From Chitinophaga niabensis (GTDB lineage Bacteria > Bacteroidota > Bacteroidia > Chitinophagales > Chitinophagaceae), in the NCBI RefSeq assembly GCF_039545795.1, contig NZ_CP154260.1:2361001-2425000 (forward strand): a DNA stretch of 64,000 bases. Direction: 5' to 3'. The position numbers and the translations under genes were made by a program. Of this stretch, positions 35,801-44,723 are shown piece by piece. Below the pieces are notes generated by a model. That model was not told where the DNA came from. It was given only the letters and a program-made list of their open reading frames with translations, and did no database searches. The number at the start of each line of letters is the position of its first letter. The stretch's first letter is position 1.

Positions 35801-35975
35801 AACCACGATGGTCCTGCAGCACACAGAACACGGTGTTGTGAGAGAGACCATTCTCTACCTGGTAATGCCGGAAGTAATATTGCTGGGCCTTACTGTATTC
35901 GCTTGTCAGAAGAACGGCCAATAAGAATAACAGGTGTTTGAATTTCAACGTGGTTGATTTATTTGCGCTGCTCAA
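32832..35975 (-). CDS. Propeller-type sensor histidine kinase (sensor half of a split hybrid system)
   Basis: 1047 residues. A signal peptide (LKFKHLLFLLAVLLTSEYSKAQ) precedes about 14 two-component propeller repeats (about 35-690), starting YQVENGLSHNTVFCVLQDHR. The Y_Y_Y domain is at about 700-770 (YAYKMEGLDKEWTHLETNRV), a membrane helix at about 778-798, HisKA at about 825-890 (FLTNVAHEINTPLTLIKGPL), and HATPase (IFSNLFSNAVKYAD, GTGIGLSICRSL). It ends right after the ATPase domain without receiver or AraC parts, which are encoded by the next gene. The sensor should bind an oligosaccharide in the periplasm. Confidence 0.94.
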   Translation of the reverse strand: MSSANKSTTLKFKHLLFLLAVLLTSEYSKAQQYYFRHYQVENGLSHNTVFCVLQDHRGFIWMGTKDGLNRFDGHVWKVFRHVETDPSSIASNFVYTLREDNKGQMWVGTGRGYQKYNASTVSFESDTAAIPPTASRLTADTQGILWYISSGKLYRYDHAQDSTRDYTPPIDLNNVDVFHITNSNILWISLYNGDLFRFDPATGALKKYDVYKHSPKAGTRDINVLYAAHDGRLLIGTSAQGLKILDEQTDTYEDVVTSNPSNVSLYVRDIIHNTGSEYWIASESGIYIYNLQTKRIINLRKEYNNPYSITDNAVYCLRRDQEGGIWAGTYFGGMNYYPKQYTYFQKYFPDNSNNTITGNAVREICEDKYGNLWVGTEDNGVSKMELATGKITHLKPGKISHTNVHGLLAIDNELWIGTWDKGVDVVDIPSGRLINHFESGPNTFSSNFVVAFFKTSTGDILVGTGRDLVKYNRAANNFSNIDEVPFSNKRSITEDKEGTIWVATSDRGLFYYNPHTGAKGNYQYDEKDSTSLAGNSLNSVMVDADQNIWASTEGQGVCKLNPDKKTFSRYTTRNGLPSDYIFKVLQDNSRNMWITTSRGLVCMNPVTKEVKVFTSINGLLNDQFNYNSGYKDKNGKMYIGSVKGMISFNPDTFIKDTFVAPVYITGFNVKNKAITLEDKKAIMLAKRVILPHDEASFSIDFAALSFTAPETISYAYKMEGLDKEWTHLETNRVVYFTDLKPGRYKFLVTTTDNNNKRGEHPAALEIEIQPPFWATSWAYLLYALLLISGCYYFINRYHVRQTLKHKRKLEELQHKKEKELYQAKVDFLTNVAHEINTPLTLIKGPLEQVIENPEEIIANRNHLQVMERNTNRLVQLTNQLLDFRQTESTGFSLYFSRLNITEILEDTYENFKIPAAQKKLQYQLTVPDQPVFAFADEEGLNKIFSNLFSNAVKYADKLIKIRLWDNDNGMITLEVSNDGNLIPDEMKEKIFAPFVRLKNNEKQKGTGIGLSICRSLTTLHKGALYVADRNDGLNTFILTIPGITENH

Positions 35976-36287
35976 ATATAATCTGTTGCGAACAATAATG
36001 TTACGTTTTGGCTAAAAAATGAAATAAATCGGCTAATGCTTCTGAAATGATTTTTATTTCTTTGGATAACGTTAATGAACTGATCTATACACAAACCAGA
36101 ATCCATGATAGTAAAAGGATTGGCTGGGTACTATCCTTTTGTATTATGCCAAAAAAAATCGATGTCCACGTGATGAGGGATTGACCATAATTCCTGATGT
36201 TTTAATCTGACTATTTGATGAGCGTTTCCACGAACGGCTTAACCGGATGGCTATTGCTTCCACTAATCACCAAAATCAGTTTCACTT
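35976..36287. promoter_or_regulatory. 312-base divergent control region of the sugar locus
   Basis: It lies between the sensor kinase gene (leftwards) and susC (rightwards). It holds two overlapping hairpins that exclude each other: GATAGTA (36107-36113) with TACTATC (36129-36135), and AAAAGGAT (36113-36120) with ATCCTTTT (36133-36140). They share bases 36113 and 36133-36135. No other gene or clear TTTG/TAnnTTTG promoter could be fixed. It is the expected binding region for the AraC-type response regulator. Confidence 0.5.
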
Positions 36288-39200
36288 ATGAACAACACTA
36301 CACTAAAACCTTTACTCAACCCACTTCGTAGCAGTATGCTCTTACTGTTACTGGTACTCGCATCGCCTGTATTTTCACAGACCGGCCCCATCAAAATAAC
36401 GGGTACTGTGAAGGACAGCACCGGCAGCCCGCTGCCGAATGTAACCATTTATGAAAAAGGCAGAACGAATGGAACTTTATCTACACCGGAAGGGAATTAT
36501 ACGATCAATGTGAGGGCCGGTGCAACGCTGGTGTTCACCATGGTAGGATTCCGAACACTGGAAGTGCCAATAGGAGAAAAAACAAATATACCGGTGCTGT
36601 TAAGTACATCCGCAACAGAACTCACCGATGTAGTGATTGTGGGATATGGCGCCACCAAGCGTAAATCCCTTACCAATGCCATCTCTACCATATCCGCTGC
36701 AGATATCGGCAACGTAAGGGGTGGTTCCACCACAAGTTCCACACTGGCAGGTAAAGTGCCAGGTGTGTCTTTCCGTATGCCGGATGGCCGCCCCGGTGCA
36801 TCTGCCAACATACAGATCCGTAACCTGGGTAACCCTTTATACGTTATCGATGGGGTGCAGCAGGACGCCGGCCAGTTCAATAACATTGCATCAAACGACA
36901 TTGAAAGCATCTCTTTCCTGAAAGATGCCGCAGCAGCCATTTACGGTGTGCGCGCAGCAAACGGTGTGGTAGTGGTGCAAACAAAAAGAGGCCGTGCAGG
37001 AGCACGCAGCTCCATTAACCTGGATGCCAGCACTGGTTTGCAGAACTGGACGCGCTTTATTAATCCGCTGACGAATTCATATGATTACATGAGCCTTAAA
37101 GCGGAAGCGGAAATGAACAAGGTGCTGCCTGTTGGTGCTAATCCCATTACCACCAATATCACACCCGCAGAACTGGAGAAATACAAGGCCGGAACAGAAT
37201 ATGGCTATCAGAGCTTTAACTGGAGGGATTTCATTGTACAGGGCAATGCACCGCTGAATGTATATAACCTCAACTTCACAGGGGGAACGGAAAACGTGAC
37301 CTATTATGTTTCTGCTACACGTACTTTCCAGAATTCCGTATTGGGAAGGGAATATAAATTTACCAGAACTAACATTCAATCCAATGTTTCCGCTAAAGTG
37401 GCCAACGGGTTAAAGGTAGGCGCCAACGTGAACGGCAGGATAGAAACAAGGGAAAACCCCGGCGTACCAACAGGAGATGACTACTGGCAGGCACGTTTTG
37501 CCATTATCCGCAATACGCCGCTGGAAAGGCCTTATGCCAATGATAACCCCAATTACCTGAATGATATCAAACATAATGAAACCAACTGGGGATACCTCAA
37601 TTATAAATATGCAGGCCGGTATAAAGACGACTGGCGTGTAATGCAGATCAACCTGGATGCAGACTGGGATATACCAGGCATAAAAGGCCTTAAACTTACA
37701 GGTTTGTATTCCTACTACCTGGCTGATCAGTTGCTTAATAACCATGAATACACTTACGACACGTATACTTATAATCCTGTTGATGAAAAGTATACAAGGA
37801 CCGGGGGAAGTATTAATCCCTGGAGGGAACGGCGGCAGCGTAAAGTGATCAATCAGACTTCACAGATAAGACTGTCCTACGACCGGGATTTTGGAAAACA
37901 CAGTGTGTCTGCCATGATCGTATCCGAACGTTTGCAGAGCCAGAACCTGGAGAACTGGATCCATGCGGTGCCTACTTCCAACCTGCTGCCGTTGATCTAT
38001 TTTGCCACATCAGATACTTATACTGATATTGACACCAGGCAGGCCAGAACAGGTATTGCCGCCAGGATAAACTACACTTATGGTAACAAATATTTCCTGG
38101 AAGGTATCATGCGCAGAGATGCCTCTTATCTCTTTGCGCCTGGTTACCGCATAGGTTATTTCCCCAGCGTGTCTGCAGGCTGGAGGATCACGGAAGAGCC
38201 TTTCATGAAAAACCTGCTCGGTAATAATAAAGTACTGTCAGACCTGAAATTCCGTGGTTCTTACGGAATACTGGGTGATGATGGCGATGCGCTTGGCCTG
38301 GCTGCCTTTTCCTACGTAGGTGGTTATAACTACAACGTAGGTATGTCCATATTGGACGGCGTACCTGTGATAGGGGCTGAGGACAGGGGAGTGCCCTTTA
38401 CCAATATTACCTGGCTGAAAAGCTCCATGTTTGATGTAGGTTTTGATTTCAGCCTGTTCAATGGTAAGGTTTCCGGTACTTATGATTACTTCTACAGGAA
38501 ACGCACGGGACTGCGTGATACAAAAATAGACAGGCTGATACCATCAGAGTTGGGTTATAGCCTGCCAAATGAAAACCTCAACAGCGATGCCCGTTTCGGA
38601 CATGAGTTTTCTCTCGGGTATAACGGAGATGCCGGCGAAGTGAAATACAGGATAGGCGGTAACATTTCCTATTCCCGCGAAAAATTCCTCACCGCTTACA
38701 GGCGTGTTTTCTTTAACTCCGTAGACCAGTATTATACTTCTGACCTGAACCGGCTGAGGGGGTTTGTATTTGGATTTGAAAACATCGGGCAGTTCACTTC
38801 CCAGGAGCAGATCAATAGCTATCCCGTGAATATAGACGGGCAGGGCAACAGAACATTACTGCCCGGAGACCTGATCTTTAAAGATGTAGATGGCGATGGC
38901 AGGATCACGGACAATGACCGCCGCCCGATAGGATGGGCTACCGGCTCACAACCGAATATCAGCATCGGCCTCCAGTTTGGCGCTACCTGGAAGGGATTTG
39001 ACTTCACCGCTGATTTCTCCGGCGCTACACAATACACCTGGTTCCAGGAAAATGAGCTGAAGAATCCGTTTCAGAATGATGGTAACGTAAGCAAGATCTT
39101 TTTAGACCGCTGGCACCGTGCAGATCCGTTTGACCGGAACAGCGCCTGGATACCGGGTAAATATCCTGCTATCCGTTACAACGAAGGCGGTCACAGCAAT

Positions 39201-39455
39201 ACCCGCCCATCTTCTTTCTGGGCACATAATATCACTTATATAAGGGCAAGAACGATAGAGCTGGGATATACGATCCCTGTTTCGCTGGTGAGCCGAGCAA
39301 AGATGCAAAGAGCACGTTTCTATGTGAACACCTTCAACCTGTTCTCTATTGACAATGTGAGGGAATACGATATTGATCCGGAGGTGAATGATACGAACGG
39401 TCTGCAATACCCGCAGAATAAAGTGATCAACTTCGGTGTGAACCTGTCCTTTTAA
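36288..39455 (+). CDS. SusC/RagA-family TonB-linked outer-membrane protein
   Basis: 1055 residues, the outer-membrane channel of the main sugar locus. The signal peptide ends near SPVFSQ. A carboxypeptidase-regulatory-like domain (about 35-110; KITGTVKDSTGSPLPNVTIY) comes next, then the SusC linker (LTDVVIVGYGATKRKSLTNA), the plug (about 135-235, with NDIESISFLKDAAAAIYGVR and AANGVVVVQTKRGR) and the barrel. Unlike the other SusC in this window it lacks an STN domain, consistent with control by the two-component pair instead of FecR. The SusD gene follows by 21 bases. Confidence 0.95.
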   Translation: MNNTTLKPLLNPLRSSMLLLLLVLASPVFSQTGPIKITGTVKDSTGSPLPNVTIYEKGRTNGTLSTPEGNYTINVRAGATLVFTMVGFRTLEVPIGEKTNIPVLLSTSATELTDVVIVGYGATKRKSLTNAISTISAADIGNVRGGSTTSSTLAGKVPGVSFRMPDGRPGASANIQIRNLGNPLYVIDGVQQDAGQFNNIASNDIESISFLKDAAAAIYGVRAANGVVVVQTKRGRAGARSSINLDASTGLQNWTRFINPLTNSYDYMSLKAEAEMNKVLPVGANPITTNITPAELEKYKAGTEYGYQSFNWRDFIVQGNAPLNVYNLNFTGGTENVTYYVSATRTFQNSVLGREYKFTRTNIQSNVSAKVANGLKVGANVNGRIETRENPGVPTGDDYWQARFAIIRNTPLERPYANDNPNYLNDIKHNETNWGYLNYKYAGRYKDDWRVMQINLDADWDIPGIKGLKLTGLYSYYLADQLLNNHEYTYDTYTYNPVDEKYTRTGGSINPWRERRQRKVINQTSQIRLSYDRDFGKHSVSAMIVSERLQSQNLENWIHAVPTSNLLPLIYFATSDTYTDIDTRQARTGIAARINYTYGNKYFLEGIMRRDASYLFAPGYRIGYFPSVSAGWRITEEPFMKNLLGNNKVLSDLKFRGSYGILGDDGDALGLAAFSYVGGYNYNVGMSILDGVPVIGAEDRGVPFTNITWLKSSMFDVGFDFSLFNGKVSGTYDYFYRKRTGLRDTKIDRLIPSELGYSLPNENLNSDARFGHEFSLGYNGDAGEVKYRIGGNISYSREKFLTAYRRVFFNSVDQYYTSDLNRLRGFVFGFENIGQFTSQEQINSYPVNIDGQGNRTLLPGDLIFKDVDGDGRITDNDRRPIGWATGSQPNISIGLQFGATWKGFDFTADFSGATQYTWFQENELKNPFQNDGNVSKIFLDRWHRADPFDRNSAWIPGKYPAIRYNEGGHSNTRPSSFWAHNITYIRARTIELGYTIPVSLVSRAKMQRARFYVNTFNLFSIDNVREYDIDPEVNDTNGLQYPQNKVINFGVNLSF

Positions 39456-39476
39456 CGAAAACTTATTACTATCATC

Positions 39477-41375
39477 ATGAGAAAGATATTATCCGTTACG
39501 ATACTTACCGCCACCCTGCTGGGTTCTGGCGGTTGCAAAAAGGAAAGCGAATTCCTGAATGTACAGCCAACATCTATCCTCAGTAATGAGCAGGCTTTTT
39601 CTGATCCGGCAATAGTACTGTCTATCCTGGCCAACCTGTATAACCGCCAGCTGGATATTGCCACCATTAAAAACTGGGTGACAATGGCTGATTTCGGGGA
39701 AGCCTTTCCTTCTGCGAATGGGAACAAAAATATAGTTGAACGTACTGACTGGGGATATGGGGATTGGTCTAACTGGGACTACGGTTACATCCGCCAGCTG
39801 AATCTATTCATTGAAAGATGTAATGCCGCAACAGCCCTGTCTGAAGCCAACAAAAAACGTTTCCTGGCAGAAGCCCGTTTCCTGCGTGCGTATCATTATT
39901 TTGAAATGACGAAGCGGATGGGCGGCGTACCGCTGATCCTGGAATCCATGCAGTATGACTATAAAGGCGATCCCACCTATTTGCAACATCCGCGTGCCAA
40001 AGAATCAGCGATGTACGATTTTGTGATAGCTGAAGCGGAAGCTATCAAAGCAGACCTGCCGGCGGATGTAAATGTAAAATCAAGGGCCTCAAGAGGCGCC
40101 GCGCTTGCTATGCTTACACGCGCTGCATTATATGCCGGTTCTATTGCCAGGTATGGTGTGAATACACCACAACTGAGTTTACCTGGCGGGGAAACAGGGA
40201 TCCCTGCTGAACAGGCCAATGCCTATTATACCAAAGCATTGCAGGCCGCCCAGGAATTGATGGGAGGTACTGCAGGGGCTTATGGCCTGTATCAAAAGAA
40301 ACAGGACCTGGGAGAGAATTTTGCTTCCATCTTCTTTGATAAGGGTAATAACCCTGAAACGATCTTTATGGAAGACTTCAAGCTGAAGAGCGGAAAAGTA
40401 CATGGTTTTACAACTGCCAACCAGCCAAGGTTCGGCGCGGAAGAAGAGGAAGGCGGCCGTACCAATCCATCCCTGAACCTTGTACATTCCTTCGAGAAGC
40501 TGGATAATACATTTGGCCCTCTGCCTGTAACAGATGCCGGTGGTAACCCCATCTACTATACGAATCAGCAGGACATCTTTGCCGGCCGGGATGCCCGCCT
40601 GGCGGGAACTGTTATGCTCCCTGGCACCAGCTTTAAAGGCAGGGCAGTAGATATCTGGGCCGGTTATATCCTGGCAGATGGCAGTATTGTTTCCGGCGAT
40701 CAGCGGGGACAGTTCAAAACATTGCCGGGGACTACAACACCCGTGCAGGTGATAGGGTACGATGGCCCTATCAATGGCATGGAGTTTACCGCGCAATCCG
40801 GTTTCTATATCCGCAAGTACATTGATCCGGCCATCGGTTCCGGCTCAAGGGGTACAGGCAGTGAAGTGCCATTTGTGCGTTATCGTTTTGCAGAAGTATT
40901 GCTGAACGCAGCAGAAGCAGCCTTTGAGCTGGGGCAAACAGGTGTTGCCGCAGGTTATATGAACCAGGTGCGCGCACGTGCAGGCCTCATCATACCACTG
41001 GGAGCAGGAGATATCACGCTCGCGCGGATCATGCATGAACGCCGTGCAGAACTGGCTTTTGAAGGGCATATACTCTTCGATAACAAGCGCTGGAGAAGGG
41101 CACACATTGTCTGGGACGGCCAGGCAATGAACCAGGCAGATCTGCTCAATAATATAGGTACCGCCATGCAGAGGAATACACAGCCCTGGTCTTTATGGTC
41201 TTATAAGCTGCACAATCCAGGCAATCCCAATCACGGTAAATGGGTATACAGGATGCAAAGATCACCGGTGGTGACCGGCGCAAACCGCTTCCGCTTTGGT
41301 AATTACTATTCTAACATCAACAACGATATCCTGTCCAACAATCCCAAGATCGTTAGACAACCGAACCAGGACTAA
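39477..41375 (+). CDS. SusD/RagB-family substrate-binding lipoprotein
   Basis: 632 residues. Lipobox LGSGGC (about residue 19) is followed by KKESEFLNVQPTSILSNEQA, the classical SusD N-terminus. TPR-like helices lie around 100-160 (NLFIERCNAATALSEANKKR, AEARFLRAYHYFEMTKRMGGVPL). Near the C-terminus come EVLLNAAEAAFELGQTG, MNQVRARAGLI and IMHERRAELAFEGHILFDNKRW, all hallmarks of RagB/SusD. It caps the SusC channel and binds the incoming glycan. Confidence 0.95.
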   Translation: MRKILSVTILTATLLGSGGCKKESEFLNVQPTSILSNEQAFSDPAIVLSILANLYNRQLDIATIKNWVTMADFGEAFPSANGNKNIVERTDWGYGDWSNWDYGYIRQLNLFIERCNAATALSEANKKRFLAEARFLRAYHYFEMTKRMGGVPLILESMQYDYKGDPTYLQHPRAKESAMYDFVIAEAEAIKADLPADVNVKSRASRGAALAMLTRAALYAGSIARYGVNTPQLSLPGGETGIPAEQANAYYTKALQAAQELMGGTAGAYGLYQKKQDLGENFASIFFDKGNNPETIFMEDFKLKSGKVHGFTTANQPRFGAEEEEGGRTNPSLNLVHSFEKLDNTFGPLPVTDAGGNPIYYTNQQDIFAGRDARLAGTVMLPGTSFKGRAVDIWAGYILADGSIVSGDQRGQFKTLPGTTTPVQVIGYDGPINGMEFTAQSGFYIRKYIDPAIGSGSRGTGSEVPFVRYRFAEVLLNAAEAAFELGQTGVAAGYMNQVRARAGLIIPLGAGDITLARIMHERRAELAFEGHILFDNKRWRRAHIVWDGQAMNQADLLNNIGTAMQRNTQPWSLWSYKLHNPGNPNHGKWVYRMQRSPVVTGANRFRFGNYYSNINNDILSNNPKIVRQPNQD

Positions 41376-41393
41376 ACCGTAAAAAGCAACATC

Positions 41394-42095
41394 ATGAAAA
41401 TCATCATAGCCATACTCAGTTTTTCTCTTTTTCTATGCGCCTGCGACAAGGATAACTACGATCCTCCAACTGCCCAGCTGAGCGGAAAGCTTGTATACCA
41501 GGGAGAGGCGATTAACGTAGAATTCAACCAGGTGCCTTACCAGCTCTACCAGTTTGGTTTTGGTAAAACAGGCGCTGTAAGTAATACCTCCTTTACCCAG
41601 GAAGGTACTTACTCCGTACTGTTGTTCAATGGTACTTATAAGCTCCTGATCCCTAACGGACAGGGGCCCTTCATCTGGAAAAAACTACCCAGCGGTGCAC
41701 CTGATTCCATTACGGTAACAATGAATGGCAGTCAGCAGCTGGACCTTGAAGTAACGCCGTATTACATGATCAGAACACCACAGATCACAGCGGCGGGTAA
41801 CAATGTTACGGCTACTTTCAAAGCGGAAAAGGTGATCACAGATGCTAATGCAAGGAACATTGAGCGCGTGAACCTTTATCTCAATAAAACAACTTTTGTA
41901 TCCGGTAACGGTAATTACAATGTAGCGCAGGTAAGCAGAACAGGCGCGAACATTACTGATCCGAACAATATTTCTTTAACAGTTGCAGTTCCTGCAATTG
42001 TACCTGCACAGAATTATATTTTCGCCCGCATCGGTTTAAAGGTAGCCGGTGTGGAAGACATGATCTTTTCACCCGTTGTTAAGCTGACACTGTAA
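41394..42095 (+). CDS. DUF3823-type lipoprotein
   Basis: 233 residues with lipobox LFLCAC. The mature part has a beta-sandwich N-terminal half (AQLSGKLVYQGEAINVEFNQ, YSVLLFNGTYKLLIPNGQGP) and a second beta domain (ITAAGNNVTATFKAEKVITD). This arrangement is that of DUF3823, a family found almost only after SusC/SusD pairs in Bacteroidota and thought to be a surface glycan-binding or assembly protein. It lies 18 bases after susD. A hairpin terminator follows 7 bases after its stop. Confidence 0.88.
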   Translation: MKIIIAILSFSLFLCACDKDNYDPPTAQLSGKLVYQGEAINVEFNQVPYQLYQFGFGKTGAVSNTSFTQEGTYSVLLFNGTYKLLIPNGQGPFIWKKLPSGAPDSITVTMNGSQQLDLEVTPYYMIRTPQITAAGNNVTATFKAEKVITDANARNIERVNLYLNKTTFVSGNGNYNVAQVSRTGANITDPNNISLTVAVPAIVPAQNYIFARIGLKVAGVEDMIFSPVVKLTL

Positions 42096-42102
42096 TACAA
42101 CA

Positions 42103-42134
42103 GCGCATTATCTCTCGGGAGGTAATGCGCTTTT
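42103..42134 (+). terminator. Terminator or attenuator inside the sugar locus
   Basis: GCGCATTA (42103-42110) pairs with TAATGCGC (42123-42130), then TTTT. It separates the outer-membrane genes from the enzyme genes and may lower expression of the latter rather than end the unit. Confidence 0.75.
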
Positions 42135-42176
42135 ATTCTCTATATTCTAATTGACTAATTAAAAAAGACGGAACGA

Positions 42177-43214
42177 ATGAAAAAACAGTTTATGTTATTG
42201 ATGGTGCTGGCGGCAGCATTACAGGCCTCAGCACAAAAATGGACAAAAGAAAAGGCAAACGCGTGGTACAGTAAAGTAGCCTGGGGCGCAGGTGCAGATT
42301 TTCTGCCCGCTACAGCTATTAACCAGCTGGAGATGTGGCAGAAAGAATCGTTTGATCCCGCTACCATTGACCGTGACCTTGGTTATGCAGCAGGGATAGG
42401 TATGACCTATATGCGGGTATACCTGCATCACCTTGCCTGGGAAATAGACAAGGAAGGATTTAAAGACCGCATGAAGCAATACCTCACTATTGCGAACAAA
42501 CACAAGATCAAAACCATCTTCGTGTTCTTTGATGACTGCTGGAATGATACCTACAAAGCAGGTACCCAGCCAGCTCCCAAACCGGGCATCCACAATTCAG
42601 GCTGGGTGCAGGATCCCGGCGTAGTACAGGTAGATCACGCTTTACTGGAAACATACGTGAAAGATATCCTCACTACTTTCAAAAGTGATAAACGCATTTT
42701 ACTGTGGGACCTGTACAATGAACCCGGTAATTCAAAACATGGCAATAAAAGCATGCCACTGTTGCAAAAAGTGTTCAGCTGGGGTTGGGCAGTAAGACCT
42801 GATCAACCGCTTTCTGTGGGTGTATGGAAATTTGATCTGAAAGAGCTGAGCCAATACCAGTTAGACAACTCAGATGTGATCACTTACCATGATTACCAGA
42901 CCGATAAAAAACATTTTAAAGTCATTGATTCTATACTGGCGCCAAGAGGCCTGCCGGTCATTTGTACAGAATACATGGCCAGAACGAACGACAGCCGCTT
43001 TGAGAATATTCTTCCGGAGCTGAAAAAGAGAAAGATCATTGCGATCAACTGGGGGCTTGTGGCCGGTAAATCCAATACCATTTATGCATGGAACACACCT
43101 ATTAAAGATGGCAGTGAGCCACCGGTTTGGTTCCATGATATCTTCCGCCAGGACGGTACGCCCTACAGGCCTGCGGAAACGGCGTTAATTAAATCACTAA
43201 CCACGGGGAAATGA
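42177..43214 (+). CDS. Glycoside hydrolase, clan GH-A (GH5-like)
   Basis: 345 residues with a signal peptide ending ALQASAQ. It is a TIM-barrel hydrolase: DLYNEPGNS carries the acid/base Glu182 after strand 4, and VICTEYMA the nucleophile Glu265 after strand 7, the clan GH-A pattern. TYMRVYLHHLAWEIDKEGF and IFVFFDDCWN fit early strands. Similar Bacteroidota proteins are usually labelled cellulase-family or 1,4-beta-xylanase, but substrate cannot be read from the sequence. It overlaps the MFS gene by four bases (ATGA), so the two are translationally coupled. Confidence 0.85.
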   Translation: MKKQFMLLMVLAAALQASAQKWTKEKANAWYSKVAWGAGADFLPATAINQLEMWQKESFDPATIDRDLGYAAGIGMTYMRVYLHHLAWEIDKEGFKDRMKQYLTIANKHKIKTIFVFFDDCWNDTYKAGTQPAPKPGIHNSGWVQDPGVVQVDHALLETYVKDILTTFKSDKRILLWDLYNEPGNSKHGNKSMPLLQKVFSWGWAVRPDQPLSVGVWKFDLKELSQYQLDNSDVITYHDYQTDKKHFKVIDSILAPRGLPVICTEYMARTNDSRFENILPELKKRKIIAINWGLVAGKSNTIYAWNTPIKDGSEPPVWFHDIFRQDGTPYRPAETALIKSLTTGK

Positions 43215-44713
43215 ACGATAACAAGAAACTATTCTGGGGTTGTTTTACCGTATTAGTAGCTTCTGCATTTGGCTTTGTATTCCGCTCCTTTCTGATGGAC
43301 GGGTGGGGGATACAGTTCGGGCTCAGTAAAACACAACAGGGAGAGATCTTTGGTGTGAGTTTCTGGCCATTCGGTATCAGCATTGTATTGTTTAGCCTGA
43401 TCATAGATAAGGTAGGATATAAAAGCGCCATGATCTTTGCTTTTGCCTGCCATTGTGCTTCCGTAATACTCACCATACTGGCTGATGGTTACTGGATGTT
43501 ATATATCGGTACGCTGTTATTTGCCTTAGGCAATGGCGCTGCTGAAGCGGTGGTGAACCCGGTTGTTGCCACCATGTATCCTAATGAAAAAACCAAGTGG
43601 CTCAACATCCTGCATGCCGGCTGGCCTGCAGGGATGGTGCTGGCTGGTTTATGCGGCATCTTTATGATGCACTATACTTTCCCATGGGAAGCCATCATCG
43701 GCGTTATTCTTTTGCCTGTGTTGGTATATGGTTTTCTCATTTTCAAACAGCAATTTCCTGTAAGCGAGCGCGTGGAAGCAGGGGTCAGTTATCTTGAAAT
43801 GGTGAAGGAAGTAGGTATTGTGGGGATCTTCATTATCGTATCTCTCTGCACCTTCCAGGTAGGCAGCCTGCTGGAATGGTCGCTTACCGGCAAGATTGTG
43901 ATCACCCTGGCCATCACAGGCATACTGGCCTTTTTCGTAAGGTCATTAGGCCGCCCGATGTTCATTCTGCTGTTACTGATCATGATCCTGCTGGCTACCA
44001 CGGAACTGGGAACAGACAGCTGGATCACAGACCTGATGACGCCTGAAATGGCGAAGGTGGGTTTGAAAGGAGGATGGGTATTGATCTATACTTCCCTGAT
44101 CATGGCCATACTAAGATTTTATTCAGGGCCCTTTGTACATCGTTTTTCTCCATTGGGTTTACTGGCAGCCAGTGCATGCATCGCATGCATTGGCTTACAG
44201 TTCCTTTCTTATTCAACAGGTTTACTCATCATAGTTGCCGCCACCGTATATGCGCTGGGCAAAACATTCCTTTGGGGTACCATGCTGGGCGTGGTGGCAG
44301 AACAATTCCCCAAAGGCGGTGTGCTTACCCTGAATTTTACAGGGGCTGTAGGGCAGGTAGGCGTTGGGGTGATCGGCGCAGTGATACTGGGATTTGTGCA
44401 GGATAAACAACTGGATGCCAACCTGGCCATGTACGATCAAAAGAACAGCACCGCTTTGCACAGTACCTATGTTACAGAGCAAAAGACCAGTTTATTCGGT
44501 ATTTACAAAGTGATCGATCCCGTGAGGATCCTGGATGCTTCCCCTGAAACCCTGCGGACCATTAAGGACGTAAAGGAAGAGGCAAAGAAAGATGCACTGA
44601 GAACAGTATCCCTGTTCCCGGTGATCATGCTGGCCGGCTATGTTTTTATGATCCTCTGGTTCAGATCAAAAGGCGGATATAAGGCGGTGCTACTGCGACC
44701 GGTAAATAAGTAA
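43211..44713 (+). CDS. Major facilitator superfamily permease
   Basis: 500 residues with about 12 membrane helices. Helix 2 is followed by a loop with the signature position IIDKVGYKSAM, and NGAAEAVVNPVVATMYPNEK lies near helix 4. The sugar-porter-like half repeats. A long cytoplasmic stretch before the last helix (PVRILDASPETLRTIKDVKE) is charged. It probably carries the mono- or disaccharide released by the hydrolase into the cytoplasm. The start codon overlaps the hydrolase stop codon. Confidence 0.88.
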   Translation: MNDNKKLFWGCFTVLVASAFGFVFRSFLMDGWGIQFGLSKTQQGEIFGVSFWPFGISIVLFSLIIDKVGYKSAMIFAFACHCASVILTILADGYWMLYIGTLLFALGNGAAEAVVNPVVATMYPNEKTKWLNILHAGWPAGMVLAGLCGIFMMHYTFPWEAIIGVILLPVLVYGFLIFKQQFPVSERVEAGVSYLEMVKEVGIVGIFIIVSLCTFQVGSLLEWSLTGKIVITLAITGILAFFVRSLGRPMFILLLLIMILLATTELGTDSWITDLMTPEMAKVGLKGGWVLIYTSLIMAILRFYSGPFVHRFSPLGLLAASACIACIGLQFLSYSTGLLIIVAATVYALGKTFLWGTMLGVVAEQFPKGGVLTLNFTGAVGQVGVGVIGAVILGFVQDKQLDANLAMYDQKNSTALHSTYVTEQKTSLFGIYKVIDPVRILDASPETLRTIKDVKEEAKKDALRTVSLFPVIMLAGYVFMILWFRSKGGYKAVLLRPVNK

Positions 44714-44723
44714 AATAAAAGAC

